64,000 nucleotides of DNA, from assembly GCA_029747015.1 (NCBI GenBank), contig JAKOGI010001191.1, forward strand, positions 37,501 to 101,500, written 5' to 3'. Within the stretch, counting starts at the first letter, position 1, and every line of letters starts with the position of its first letter. The notes beneath the pieces are model-generated. The model did no database searches, had not been told where the DNA came from, and was given only the letters and a program-made list of their open reading frames with translations. The position numbers and the translations under genes were made by a program. Of the stretch, positions 33,661-45,159 are shown in pieces. This DNA is from Carnegiea gigantea (taxonomy: Eukaryota > Streptophyta > Magnoliopsida > Caryophyllales > Cactaceae).

Positions 33661-34290
33661 GCAAAATCCACTCCAATGGGTATGGGTATGAGCGGTGAAA
33701 ATGGAAAAAAAAAAAGGGGGAATGGGACAAGTATTGCTAAAATGGGTATGGATATGTGTAAGGGTATGGGTATAGGTCCTACCTACCCCATACCCATTTT
33801 ATGAATACCCGCTCCCATACCCGCCTCATGTCCGCCCCATATAAAACCCATTCCTAATTGTTTAATGTTCTAATTTATTACTTATATTTGGATATTTTGC
33901 TAGTTGCTTTAAGTTTTATGGTATTCAAGACTTCGGTGGGACATGCTTTAGAAACTGTAACTGTCAACTACTAATTTATTACTTTAATTAACAAACTTGT
34001 AGTTGTATTTGATGTGATATGACATGTTATTGAAAACTTGGTGTTAATGTAATATATTGGCTATTTGATGTCAAAAATAGGTACAAAATGCATTTAATTC
34101 TTTTTTGTCTATATATACCCGAATAAACCTCATATACCCACTATTCTCATTAGGTATGGATGTGGATATGGATATAACTTTACAACACCCGATGGATATG
34201 GGTGTGAGTATAAGTATTAATTTTGAAAATGGGTATGGAAAAGGGTAAAACTAAACCCGCCATGTACCTGCCGCATTGTTAGCCCCTAAT
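33661..34290. repeat. GGGTATGG-rich dispersed element
   Basis: Clusters of GGGTATGG and its complement CCATACCC occur near both ends (33677-33850 and 34150-34260) in opposing arrangement around an AT-rich middle. This gives long imperfect inverted terminal regions, ending near GTTAGCCCCTAA. It looks like a non-coding foldback or MITE-type transposon; exact edges were not found. Confidence 0.45.
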
Positions 34291-34599
34291 TACAAAGCTA
34301 TTATGCTTTGCTAGTTTCATTTTTAGGGTTTTGACCATAATAGAAAATTCATCTCTTAATATATTCAACTTATTGATCGCAAGTCTATCCAAAGAGGGTT
34401 CGATTAATCGATTCTCCAAGCTGATACATTCATAAGTCATATAAGTTTCAAAGTTCTACATTTATGTTATTATTTTATTACATAATTAATTGTGTTCAAC
34501 GGACGAGAAAGTGTAGTCATGCATGCGCATTGTATATCTGACTGCATATCTACCATGTCAATATTTTCTTCTTTCACAACAAAAAAAAGTGTATATAAT

Positions 34600-34830
34600 G
34601 ATGGAATCAGTGACGGAAAAGGGCTGTCAATTTTTCACTCATAGCTAAGCACCTGGCGACGAAATTCTGAAATTCCGTCGCCATTAGCAATGGAATCAGT
34701 GACAACACAGTGACAACCTGGTTTTTGGCGAGGATAAAAAGGCGGGAAAGTCAGTCATGGAATGTTCAATCCGTCGTCATTAGTGACGGAATTTCCATCG
34801 CTTATGGTACGGACGACATATTCCATCGCT
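34600..34830. repeat. CACTA left subterminal repeats
   Basis: Repeated GTGACGGAA, CCGTCGCC and CCGTCGTCATTAGTGACGGA words, partly palindromic. These are candidate transposase-binding sites. Confidence 0.75.
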
Positions 34831-35519
34831 GACTTCTAGGTTAAAAAAAATAAAACCTCTGAAACCGTCGCTAATCCACTGCTATGTTTGTAATTTTTTA
34901 AAAATAAAACGCTTTTTTTGATCGTATCCCTCACTACGTACATTTAAATCTCTGTAAGAAATTTACAAAGAGTATTCACTCCATGAACATCTAATGGCTT
35001 CGAGTATGACTTCATTCACGGCGTTCTCAATGATTTTCAAACCACAAATAGGTGGAATATCACATACAAAGTGAAATAGTATACTTGTTTTTGTTCTTGT
35101 ATGTCTTCACCCACAACTCATTTGGGTTTGAAAGTATTTAGGATGGATCTTAAGAATTTCCATCCCCAATCCCTTGAGAGTTGATTGCATTTTGAAATTC
35201 TTATTCAAAGGATTCCTACACTATCACAACATATGCAAAAAATCATATATGTTACAGTTAATGAAATTAAGTATACGAGTCCAGTTTGAACTACTAATAA
35301 AGATTGAGAATTGAGAATAACTTACATTTGTTTGTTGTGATTTCTTATCAACCCAAAGGCCATCTTCTTTGTTATGGACTTTGTGAGTGCGGTTGAATAA
35401 TTCAACAATTGTGGCATCCGTCCCAAGTTGTTCCCTCTACGTGCCAAACAAAATTATGTGAAACACAAACCAAACCACATTAAAGTGGCCTAAAGTATTA
35501 AAATTTATACATAACAAAG

Positions 35520-36623
35520 TTCGTTACCAGACGCCTCCTATGCTCATGCATAGGGATCGAGCCACATGTATGGAGATATGGGCCACCACTTTATGGAGTA
35601 TCTCGTCGATTCTTTTGGGCTGTTTCACGCAATTTCTTGTAAGCTTTGTTTGCCTATTATTGTTGGAATCCCTCCCATTGAGCATCATCGAGCCAAATAG
35701 GCTTCTTGTTGTGCTTCCGTGCTTTGTCAAGGAAGTCTCTCAAGCGTGCATTACCTCTGTTTTCAAAAATTTTTTTTATACGGTCCTCATAGATTGGATC
35801 CTAAGTAAACCAGTTCTGCAATTACGAAGATAACAAACACATCAAATAATACAATAGTAATTTATCAGGTCCACACAAAATATTAATATGTAGTGACTTT
35901 AGTTGCCTTGAACTCTCCAAATCACAAATCCCATACAGGTTTGGGCACTTTACCCCAAGCAGGCCAAACTCCATCATATTGAAATATGAGAGAAATCCTA
36001 CTAACAACACCTTCATTTCGGAGAAACCTAATTGAAGAAAACACATCAAATTGATTAATTGTTAAGCAAAATGCTTGAGTTCAAAACATATAACAATTGA
36101 AGACTTACCCGTTATCTGGCTCAATATAAGCCTTTGTTCGAGTGCTCCCTTGACTAGGTTGTACTTCACTTTCTCCAGTTACAATGTTTTCTTGGGTTGG
36201 TTTGGGTTAGGGTCAATGGGTTGGGGAGTAGGATGAACAGGGTTGAGAAAAGGGGGTTCGGTGCAATGTTATGGACAAATTGATCGTTGTCTAGTCGAGA
36301 ATATAGGGGCTCTGATCATGGAAAGCCCCAAATGGGGATGGGATTGGTCTTGAAAGACCTGGTATATAAGTAGTCAGTGTTGCTCCTAGCTGAAATGTGG
36401 TCTGAGGTCCCTGGCGGGAAAGTTGATCAACGTCCATTGTAGTAGGATCTACGACGGAGCTCCTATGCCCTCGTCCTCTACCTTGAGCAGAAGACTTACC
36501 TTGACGAGAAGTGGAATCCATATCTGAAATAGTTGGCAATAAATGTAAGTACAAATATATAATAATTGCACATATCAACCGTTTACTCAGATAATATAAC
36601 AGATAGGTAATAGATATTTTCAA
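35520..36623 (-). pseudogene. CACTA second gene (Transposase_24-like) remnant
   Basis: Minus-strand pieces of the companion gene found in plant CACTA elements. A Gly/Ser/Arg-rich N-terminal piece (MDSTSRQGKSSAQGRGRGHR, 36518 down) is followed by a middle part with LEEMVFSQLGF-like text near 36040. A third piece (35730-35524) has DEILHKVVAHISIHVARS. Frames are broken. The assignment rests mainly on position and composition. Confidence 0.5.
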
Positions 36624-37039
36624 AATTCATTCATACAATAAAAGTAAAGTCACAACCAATAGTTTCTCAAGTAAGTAATGAAATATATAACAATTTATAA
36701 GCACTCAATCATCTACATCATCATTGTTAATGTCACCGTCATCGTCATCATCATCATATAAATGTAGATTTTTCTATACTTTATCTGTTTCATTACCGTC
36801 ATCCCACTCAGCCTCTTCATTACCCTCATTATCCTCTTCCTCATCCATGTCTTCATTAAATTGAATAAATAAAAAATCTATTTCATCATTAACCTCTTCC
36901 GATAGTGCACTTTCATCTACTAATGATGTAGGGATAATATCATTCATAGGTTCGACAAGTGTCATCATTCCCTTTTGTTGGTAAGCAGTAGGTAGAGTGT
37001 ATTATTTATCCACTCTTGCCCTTGGCTTAGTTGGTATGA

Positions 37040-40000
37040 CAACAAGCCAATTGACCCTATCCCTTGAGCGATCTGGATGTGGCATAAAGTATACTTGTGA
37101 TGCGGTGTTTAGGAAGATGAATGGGTCGTACTTTCTATACCTCCTTATTTGATGTATCTCAATAAGTTTGCTTAGTTTATGAGATCATGTCCCATGATTC
37201 AATATAGGATCAAACTACTCACAACTGAATGGCGTACATCTGTTAAGTGGTTCACCTACATACTTAATTTGGACAATATCCTTAAGTATGCCATAATAAT
37301 CATTTTCAATATCGCCTTCTCCCGTACCACATACACCAACACCACAATTATATGTTTTCTTCTCGGCACTGCAAGCTTCTATGTGGAATTTAAATCCATT
37401 AACTCTATATGTTGTCCACGTTGTCACATACTGATTTGGCTTCAGAGCCAATTTTGTCAAGTACCAATGTTTGTGGTTGTTGAATAGTTGCATGTAATGC
37501 ACCTAAGGTGGCATAAGATGTGGTTTTAGTTAATACAATGTATTAAATTATTCTGTGAAAGTTATCACGGAATAAGTTATATTACTTACATTTTGACTAA
37601 ACCAATCTGCAAAATGAGTTTCGATAATTGGTGTCAATATCAGTTTCGCTAACATTGGGACATACAGTTCGTACTCGTTTTGTGAAAATTCTGTCACATT
37701 TTATGAAGGTCGTAAATCAACTAGTGTTAATAAATATAAACTTAATAGAAACTTATGGTATCACTCACCCAATATAAGGTTTAACTTCATCATAATTTAA
37801 CAACACGTGAAGATGGGTAGTAATATATTCAGCATCTGTGAGATACTTTGATCTTTACCTACTAATAGTAGTCCCTTGCAGTTCAAAAACAGATAGAGTT
37901 GGGAAATGGGTATAATGTTCATCGCCATCCTCCTTTCTTAGGCATCTAGTGCGCATGGAAAGCACATTAGAGCTGAAGTAATAGGAGGCGAAAAATGTCC
38001 TTTCAACTTCTAGGCAAGCTTTTGTGATTAAACCTTCAAGACACGCTTGTTGTTTTATCTTTTTCTTTAATTGGTCAAAGTACCTAGCAAATTTACAATT
38101 CCCATCACTTGTAAGTGATTGCACAGATAAGAATTGAGATAGGTTTTCATCAAAGAAAGTCTATTTTACCTCTCAAATGGATACATCCTTTGGCATTGTA
38201 CAGGACCACCAAGTTATGCCTTTTCTTCCAAATGTACTAGTAAGTGCTCCATTACATTGAAGAAACCAGGGGGAAAAATCGTCTCTAACTTACAGAGAGT
38301 GATGGCAATGTTCCGATGCATTTCCTCAAGCATAACCACTCGCAGTGTCGTTGAGCACAAGTTCTTCAAGAACTGACTTATCTGAATGAGAGGTTTCAAC
38401 ACATCATTTGGGAGCGCACCAAATGCAATGGTAAAAGAGTCTCCATGAACACATGACAATCAGGACTTTTCATGTTGTTGAACTTTGCATCATTAGGGTC
38501 CACTATATTCCTCAAATTGGAGCAATATCCATCAGGCATTTGAAACTCCTTTACCCATTCACACAGTTCTCTTCGTTTATCCACAGGAACAACGAACTTT
38601 GCTTTTGGTTTAACCGTCTTGCCACTAGGGCCTGGCTATAAATGTAATTCTTCTCTATCACATATATTTGCAACGTCGATTCTTAATTTGACATTGTCCT
38701 TTGTTTTTCCATGAACATCCATAATAGTGTTAATAATATTTTCAAAGAAGTTCTTCTCTATGTGCATCACATCCAAATTATAGCAGAGCAATTGGTGTTG
38801 CCAATAAGGCAACTCCCAAAATATGCTCTTCTTTGTCTAGTTGTGGTCATTTTCCTTAAATCCTGGTATAGCAAAGTCACTATTTGTAGTTACCATTGGG
38901 TAATCTTCCACGTTGGCACAAAGTTCTTCCCCAAATATGTGGCGAGGAGGACCCCCTGTAATAATTCTGCCTTTTTTAAATGCTGTTCTATTTCTTCTAA
39001 ATGTTTGATTCCTTAGCAGAAAACACCGATGACAATCAAACCATGATAATTTACCTCAATTCTTCAGAGTCAAAGTCTTTTGTTGTTTCATACATATAGG
39101 ACATGCCAATTGCCTATTAGTACTCCACCCAGATAACAATTCATATGTCGAAAAATCATTGATGGTCACATAAGTGCAGCCTTCATCTGAAATGTCTGCC
39201 CGTAGAAATGTCATATGTTTCAATTCCAACATCCCATAACTCTTTTAACTCGTCAATAAAAGGTTGCAAATATACATCTATTTTATTCTTGGGATATTCA
39301 GGGATGGGAATTACACAAGTGACGAACATAACTAGAGTGGTCATACACATTTCAAGGGAAGCTTATAAGGTGTAACTACCACCGGTTAAATAGAGTAAGA
39401 TTTTGAAGACAAAGTGTAAGGATTAAATCCATCAGCATATAAACTAAGCCTCAGATTTCGAGGCTCTGTAACAAAATCAGGGTACTTGTTATCAAAATGT
39501 TTCTATGTTGCTACATTTAATGAATGACATAAAACACCATCCTCATGCCGATGTTTATAATGCCATCTTATGTGCTCTGCAGTACTTCTTGATGCATACA
39601 ACCTCTGAAGTCAAGGTTTTACTGGTAAATAATGCATCCTTGAGTATGGCAATGGATTTTGATTTCTTTGTTGTGACCTTTACCTCTTCCATCTTAAATG
39701 CCTACAAAACTTGCATGCATCTAGGTTTGCGTCCTCCTTAAAAATAGAATTTAACTTTTATGACAATAGTCAATGTGTACCACATCGTTGTCGAGATCTT
39801 TAACAACCTTGTTCATTTGCCCATAGTTGTTTGGCATACAGTTGTTAGGTGGGCACATCTCTTTCATATTAATTGAACAATTTTATTGAAACAATTTTGT
39901 GGCATGTTATAATCAGATTTGATACTCAACAGTCTCACAACAGCAGAGAGCTCACTGTGGGTGGAACAACCATTGTATAACGGTTATTGAGCAGCTTGAA

Positions 40001-40394
40001 TCATATTATAAAATGGTTCCCGGCAAGTGCTTGATTCCTCCTCCCCTACATTTTGACTTGCCATTATAGCATCACCAACCATGTACTCCATATGATCTAT
40101 GTAGGATTCATTATAGGCATTATTAATATGACTTGAACCTCCAACTTCGGGAATTTCACCATTTGAATACGCAAAGTCATATTGCTGAGGCTCTACTTCT
40201 CCATAACTTATCTAAAACCGATACCCTTTTATAAAACCCTTGTACATAAGGTGCATCTTGACCTCATTAGGTGTTAAGTACACCTTATTTCTATATTTAG
40301 CATAAGGAGATCTATATTTGCCCTCATTCAGAAACTCTACCTGCCTACGTGTAAATTTATCAAATTGATTTACTCCATTTAGAAATTCTTGCAT
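37040..40394 (-). pseudogene. CACTA TNP2 transposase with DUF4218 and DUF4216, broken
   Basis: Minus strand, read in order. N-terminal FDKFTRRQVEFLNEG is near 40360. EPRNLRLSLYADGFNPYTLS is near 39430 and INDFSTYELLSGWSTNRQLA is near 39140. SWFDCHRCFLLRNQTFRRN is near 39030. IFWELPYWQHQLLCYNLDVM and HIEKNFFENI are near 38830-38740, and VKEFQMPDGYCSNL is near 38540. The DUF4218 block is LCKLETIFPPGFFNVMEHLL (38300-38230). DUF4216 is VNGFKFHIEACSAEKKTYNC then DYYGILKDIVQIKYVG (37410-37260). This is the En/Spm TNP2 order. Stops and shifts occur throughout, so no active transposase is made. Confidence 0.85.
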
Positions 40395-41299
40395 ATAACC
40401 ACTATGATCAGATAATAATCTATTATATATCTACCTATGATGTGGAGGACTATTCATATTCTGCTTAAACAACAATAACTATATAGGTTATTGTATAAGA
40501 ATTAATTTTAATTTAAATAATAATAATTATATAAATTATTCAATTCTATATTAAATATATTTACTCATAAACTTTTACAAATATACTTATATTCTTACGA
40601 ATTTTAGAAAATTAATCATCCCAACTTGAGCATTTCATTCCACCAACATATCAAATTTTAACTTAAAACTACCAAACCTAAGCTTAAATTACATTGAGCA
40701 AAATCTTGAAACAAATTAGAGCAATAACTTCACACAAATATCACATTTTAACAAAATTATGAAGTAAAACATTTCATTCCACCCACAAATCAAATTTCAA
40801 CTTCAAATTACCAAACCTAAACGTAAATTATATTGGGCAAATTCTTGAAACAAATTAGAGCAATAACTTTGTACAACTATCACATTTCAACAAAATTATG
40901 AATTAAAAAATTTCATTCAACTAATATATCAAATTTTAACTTCAAATTACCAAACCTAAATTCTAAATTGCATTGAGCAAAATCTTGAAAGAAAGTAGAG
41001 CAATAACTTCAAACAAGTATCACATTTCAATAAAAATATGAACTAATTATGAAATTCTAACAATGTAATATAAAAATTTGTAGAAATTAAAACTAGTTGA
41101 AATGAGAAATTTACCTTAATTTCACTTAAAGCAACCAGCAATGGGCGGCTGTGGGCGGTGGCCGATAACGTTGGCGGGAAGGGCGGTGGTGGCCAGTCGG
41201 TAGCGGTCGCAGGGGTTGGCAGTGCTCTCCGCGACTCTTTCTCTCTCTTTGGGTTGTTTCGCGAGCGACTAGTTTAAAGAAATAGATCTGGTTCTTTTA

Positions 41300-41640
41300 A
41301 TTGGGGAAGCGACGGAACGGGCAATGGAATGTCCATCGCCCTGCAGCGAATTTTTTCTAAAGCATATGGCGACGGATATTTCATTGCCACCTAAAATTTT
41401 TTTTACGGCGATGGAGCAACGGAACAAGCACTGGAATTTTCATTGCCCTGAAGCGATTTTTTTTTTTAAAACATATATTCGTCGCCACCTAAAATTTTTT
41501 TAATTGGCGACGGAAATTCCATTGCCAGTTTGAAATAAATTAAATTTTTGTTTAACTGGTGACGGATATTCCATCGCCAGTATTGAAAACTGGCGACGGA
41601 ATTACTTGTCCGTCGCCAATTCCATCGCTGGTTTTGAGTT
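41300..41640. repeat. CACTA right subterminal repeats
   Basis: Many GGCGACGGAAT, ATTCCATCGCC and GCCGTCGCCA-like words in both directions with AT-rich spacers, mirroring the left end. Confidence 0.8.
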
Positions 41641-41834
41641 ATTTCTAATACAATTTTTCCGTCGTTACTTTTGTCTATTGCTGAATTCCTCAGTTATTTT
41701 GTGCTCTTTTAGTAGCGTTTCTTCTTTTGTTTTCCATGTTTACCCTATCTACAGTCTTCTTCCTTCTCCTTGTCGATATTCCTTCTTTTCTTCTCTTTTT
41801 CATTTTTTTCCCTTGTTAGAGTACCTTAATTCCC

Positions 41835-41873
41835 ACAATGAGGACATTGTGCATGTTACGTATGGGGGTGGGG
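41835..41873 (+). promoter_or_regulatory. AGGA-loop hairpin 1 plus purine tract, second element
   Basis: ACAATG-AGGA-CATTGT forms a 6-bp stem, followed by TATGGGGGTGGGG. It matches 19793-19830. Confidence 0.6.
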
Positions 41874-42585
41874 AAGCTCTTCCACCATTTTTTTGAGAAA
41901 AGAAAAAATAAGAGAAATTTTTTCAAAAATTCAAAAAGATTTTCCATTTTCCTTGTAAATAGATAGTTTTAGGGGAAAATGCATGACTTTTATTGGCAAT
42001 GACCTCTGATTGCTTAGGACTCGAATGACACATAACTAGGATGCATGGAATGGAGAGCAGGTCCAAGTTTTTGATAATTCATGTCTAGTTGGACCTAATA
42101 GATGAGACTAGGCACGGTAGGTGAACCAGTAAGGGTTTTGAGTCTTATGCGATTGCTTCTTCACTTGCAGTCATCTTATTCATGTCATGAGGGGCTCACC
42201 AGTATTTGTCATTCTCTAGAATTTGTGCTAACCCTCTTTGAAATTGCATATTGCATTTGCATTCTTGATGAAAGGAAAGAGGCATTCTTTGTGCATAGTT
42301 AGAGCCACATTAGCTAAAAAGCCTCCCATGGTACAAAATTTGTATCCCCTTTCCCCCCTTTGAGCCTTAACTATCAATGTTTTTACGTGACCTGCATGAT
42401 TAGCCTTTGGCCTCAAACATTACCTCTACCTGGGCCAAGGTCAATGAGTATCACTATGATGAGGGGGCATGGGAATAATGTGAGGGAATGTGTATTTGGT
42501 GTGGCTTATAAAAAGAAAGAGAGGAATGTGGGAATTGACTTAATACTTTGCAAAAAGTTAGAATCTTTCTTACCAAGCACTCCTT

Positions 42586-42650
42586 TGTTTGAAAAAAAAA
42601 GAAAAAGGAAAAAAAAAGAAGAAAAAAAAGAAGAAAAAAGAAAATAGAAC
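42586..42650 (+). repeat. Purine-only run (A/G)
   Basis: About 60 bp of A and G on the plus strand in the gypsy 3' region, mostly AAAAGAAG-type words. Simple sequence. Confidence 0.85.
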
Positions 42651-43375
42651 ACAATAAAACCCAAAGGAAAAAGAGAACCCTTGTTTTGTAGAAAGAGAGA
42701 AAAAGGGAATAAAATCTTGGCATGAAAGGTTTAAGTGAAGATTAGAGTATTCAAGTTACCAATGCAAATTGCTAGTTAGGGGGGTACGTTTCATGGAGGT
42801 GATTGTGATAACTCTTTGAGCAACTTGTTAGTTCATCATTCCCAAATTGTGCCTCTATCCTCAACTTTTAACCTGGTCCCATTACCATCTTTCAAAATTC
42901 CTCTTGATTGTCAAAATGCATGTGCAAATATGTAGTGGAGAATGAGAGCTAGGTCAAACCTATGGTAGAATGCATTGTTGGTGTTGAGTATGAGTGCACC
43001 TATGCTATTACTCTAAACACTTGAGACGAGAGTCTCACATGCCTTAAAGTGAGTAACTATCACCTACTACTCATTGAAAAAAGGTTGGAAAGAAAACATG
43101 ATTTGTCATTTACAAGGACTTTGACCGCCTGATTATGCACCCTATGCGTGTGTTGTGTGAATCTTGGTGATTAGAGTGATTTGTTGACTTAGGAAATGCA
43201 TGATTACCCTCATTGATGTTACTTTGCAAAGATTTGTGAAAAACAAACAAAGAGTTTTCATTCTTTTTCCCCTCTCTTATCCTTTTTCTTCTTTAAAAAC
43301 TTGTGGGTTTATCTTCCTTAAACCCTCACGAGACTGTACTCATCCATTTGGGGGACTAAGGGGCTTAAAGGGCTT

Positions 43376-43396
43376 ATTGTATATGCTAAATACAAC
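43376..43396 (+). promoter_or_regulatory. Hairpin 2, second element
   Basis: TTGTAT, a 7-base loop ATGCTAA, then ATACAA: a 6-bp stem. Relative to 20807-20827, one C:G pair has become T:A, and the outer G:C has become an A/C mismatch. Confidence 0.55.
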
Positions 43397-43428
43397 CATA
43401 CCACCTACAAAAAGGTGATTTTCTCATG

Positions 43429-43468
43429 TTTTACTCGAGGATGAGGAAAATCTAAGTGTATGGGTATT
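43429..43468 (+). promoter_or_regulatory. AGGA-loop hairpin 3 plus terminal purine tract, second element
   Basis: TTTTACTCG-AGGA-TGAGGAAAA has eight of nine pairs including one G:T, with one mismatch. TCTAAGTGTATGGGTAT follows and abuts the LTR start TGTTCC. It matches 20876-20913. Confidence 0.6.
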
Positions 43469-44640
43469 TGTTCCGTCGGTTCTTAACCGGGCAAAGTTTT
43501 GATTGTCATGATTGGATTTTAGCTCACAGATAATTTTTAACTAACTAATTAACTAGATTTTGTGTTTTGTACGGTTAAATAAGAGATGAGCCCAATTAGA
43601 AGCCAAGCCCAACCCATTTGAAAGGAAAAGTCTAGAAGCATGTCACATATTAGGAGGGCATGTCGTAGGGTCATCGAGGGCGTGCCACAGGCAAAAATTG
43701 CAAATCGCGAACAGAGATTTGCCGTGGGTGCCATGTGCCAAACCCTATATTTTTGTTTTTGTTTTAATCACTCGATGATGTAAGGGTAAAAAGGTAATTT
43801 TGACTTTTTTGGGTCATCGTCATTTTCGAGCAGCTTTCTGACTCCTGCTTTAGCCTTGTGGAACTTTCTCTCTCCTCCATTAATGAATAGCTAAAAAGTT
43901 GAAACTTTAGATTAATTTCATGGCACGTTTCTTGTTCTCTCTTTATTATTGCTTAATCTCACTTTCTCTCTCCTAAATTTCTTCAAAGTCTTCACTTTTG
44001 AGCAACATTAACCTTCTCCAAACATGGGCTTGATTTGTTGGGGGTTGTGAGAAGATTTGGGTTTTGATCTTAATGGATTGGAAATCTAAATCTATCTCTC
44101 AAAACTCAATCATCTCTCTAGTTGATTTTTCCCCTTTCTACATTTACTCATCTACACTATTAGGATAGTTTGAGAAGTGCAAACTTGAGGTTTCAGGGAT
44201 AAAGAGATCAGTCAAGGCTTGATGATGATGGTAGTGCTTAATCTTAATCATGAACGATTGTGAAGTCTTTGGTAACTTCTCTTCGTTATCTTTTTATTGC
44301 ATTTGTTAGGATTAGATATAGTTTAGTTTAGAAATTATATTTTCTTGGGGTGATCTTTGAGGATTGTTGGTTGTGTTGATTGGCCATGTCAAGCCCGATC
44401 CCCATTTTCTCTACGCTATGTATTTTTTTAGATGTTAGTGATCATTGGTTAGATTAATGTAGTGTTTATTTGCCTTGAAAGGTCATCTTAGAAGTATTTA
44501 TTAAGTTTGCATGCCAAATTAATTTAATTAAGATGAAAATCAAAATTGCTCATACGGTTAAGTCGATCTTAAGTCAGCCACCATTCATCTCAGAGGACAA
44601 CTTGTAACTCTTACTCACCACAAGAAAATCTTACTAACAG
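43469..44640 (+). repeat. LTR of the gypsy remnant
   Basis: Begins TGTTCCGTCGGTTC right after the polypurine tract. Its sequence looks unrelated to the TR-GAG LTR. The right end is placed near the TTACTAACA at about 44630-44640 and is uncertain. Confidence 0.55.
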
Positions 44641-44799
44641 TTGTACATGACACTGTTTTATGGGAATGAATCCGAGAACGAACGGGTACCATCATATTAT
44701 TTGTAAATGGATGCGATAATTATATAACGTCTCTCTATATGAATTCTCGTAATGAAAAACTATTATTGTTAAACAGGAAAAGTCAAAGAAAAATAAAAA

Positions 44800-44967
44800 A
44801 TAAGGATATAATACTCAGGTTGAGTGCACGGGTTTGGGTTCGAGTTAGGTTTGACCCAAAAATTTACGGGTTTTTGGTGTTCGATTTATTTCGAGTTTGG
44901 GTAAAGAAAATCATGTTGAAAACCCAAGATTTTCGAGCGGATTCGGATCAAATCTGTTTTTGCCAGG

Positions 44968-45031
<64 letters not shown>

Positions 45032-45052
45032 GTATATATATATATATATTCA
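44800..45052. repeat. GGGTTCGAG-rich repeat ending at a (TA)n microsatellite
   Basis: A short segment with TTTGGGTTCGAG/TTCGAGTTTGGG words ends TTTTTGCCAGGTCTA at about 44971. It is followed at once by a TA run to about 45050 with two TG interruptions. The CCAGGTCTA end matches, inverted, the TAGACCTGACAAAA at about 3718, so both may be termini of one small transposon family. Confidence 0.5.
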
Positions 45053-45159
45053 AAATAGCATAATTTATTAGAACTGCCAAAGTTTTTTATCTTTTCGGAT
45101 TCAAAGCGTAGAAGATCTCTACCATGATGTTGTCAACCAAATTAGATTTTGCATGGTAA

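Larger units (their letters stand above)
34575..41717 (-). mobile_element. CACTA (En/Spm) DNA transposon, decayed
   Basis: About 7.1 kb. The left end is CACAACAAAAAAAAGTG. The right end, read inward, is CGCTACTAAAAGAGCAC. Both are one or two changes from a CACTACxAAAA terminus. A 3-bp duplication TTT flanks it (34572-34574 and 41718-41720). Both subterminal regions hold many GGCGACGGAA/TTCCGTCGCC words in either sense, the usual binding repeats of CACTA transposases. Internal minus-strand TNP2 transposase and a second Transposase_24-like gene are recognisable but broken. It sits against the gypsy remnant that begins at 41721. Confidence 0.88.
41721..43468 (+). mobile_element. 3' internal region of a gypsy-type element
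   Basis: No coding, but several blocks match the TR-GAG 3' region in order. ACAATGAGGACATTGT plus a GGGGGTGGGG tract is at 41835-41873. AAACCCTCACGAGAC and the GGGCTTAAAGGGCTTATTG block are at about 43319-43379. TTTTACTCGAGGATGAGGAAAA plus a GTATGGG tract is at 43429-43468. A purine-rich run (about 42586-42650) lies between. The element's 5' part is missing, perhaps because of the CACTA insertion. Confidence 0.7.

Noticed and set aside
33661..34290. Degenerate telomere-like repeats (GGGTATGG)
   Set aside because: The unit is not the plant TTTAGGG repeat and the words occur in opposing clusters, so a foldback or MITE element is more likely.
34575..41717. A CRISPR-like or novel direct-repeat array from the many GACGGAA words
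   Set aside because: The words are irregularly spaced, in both directions, and confined to the two ends of a CACTA transposon.
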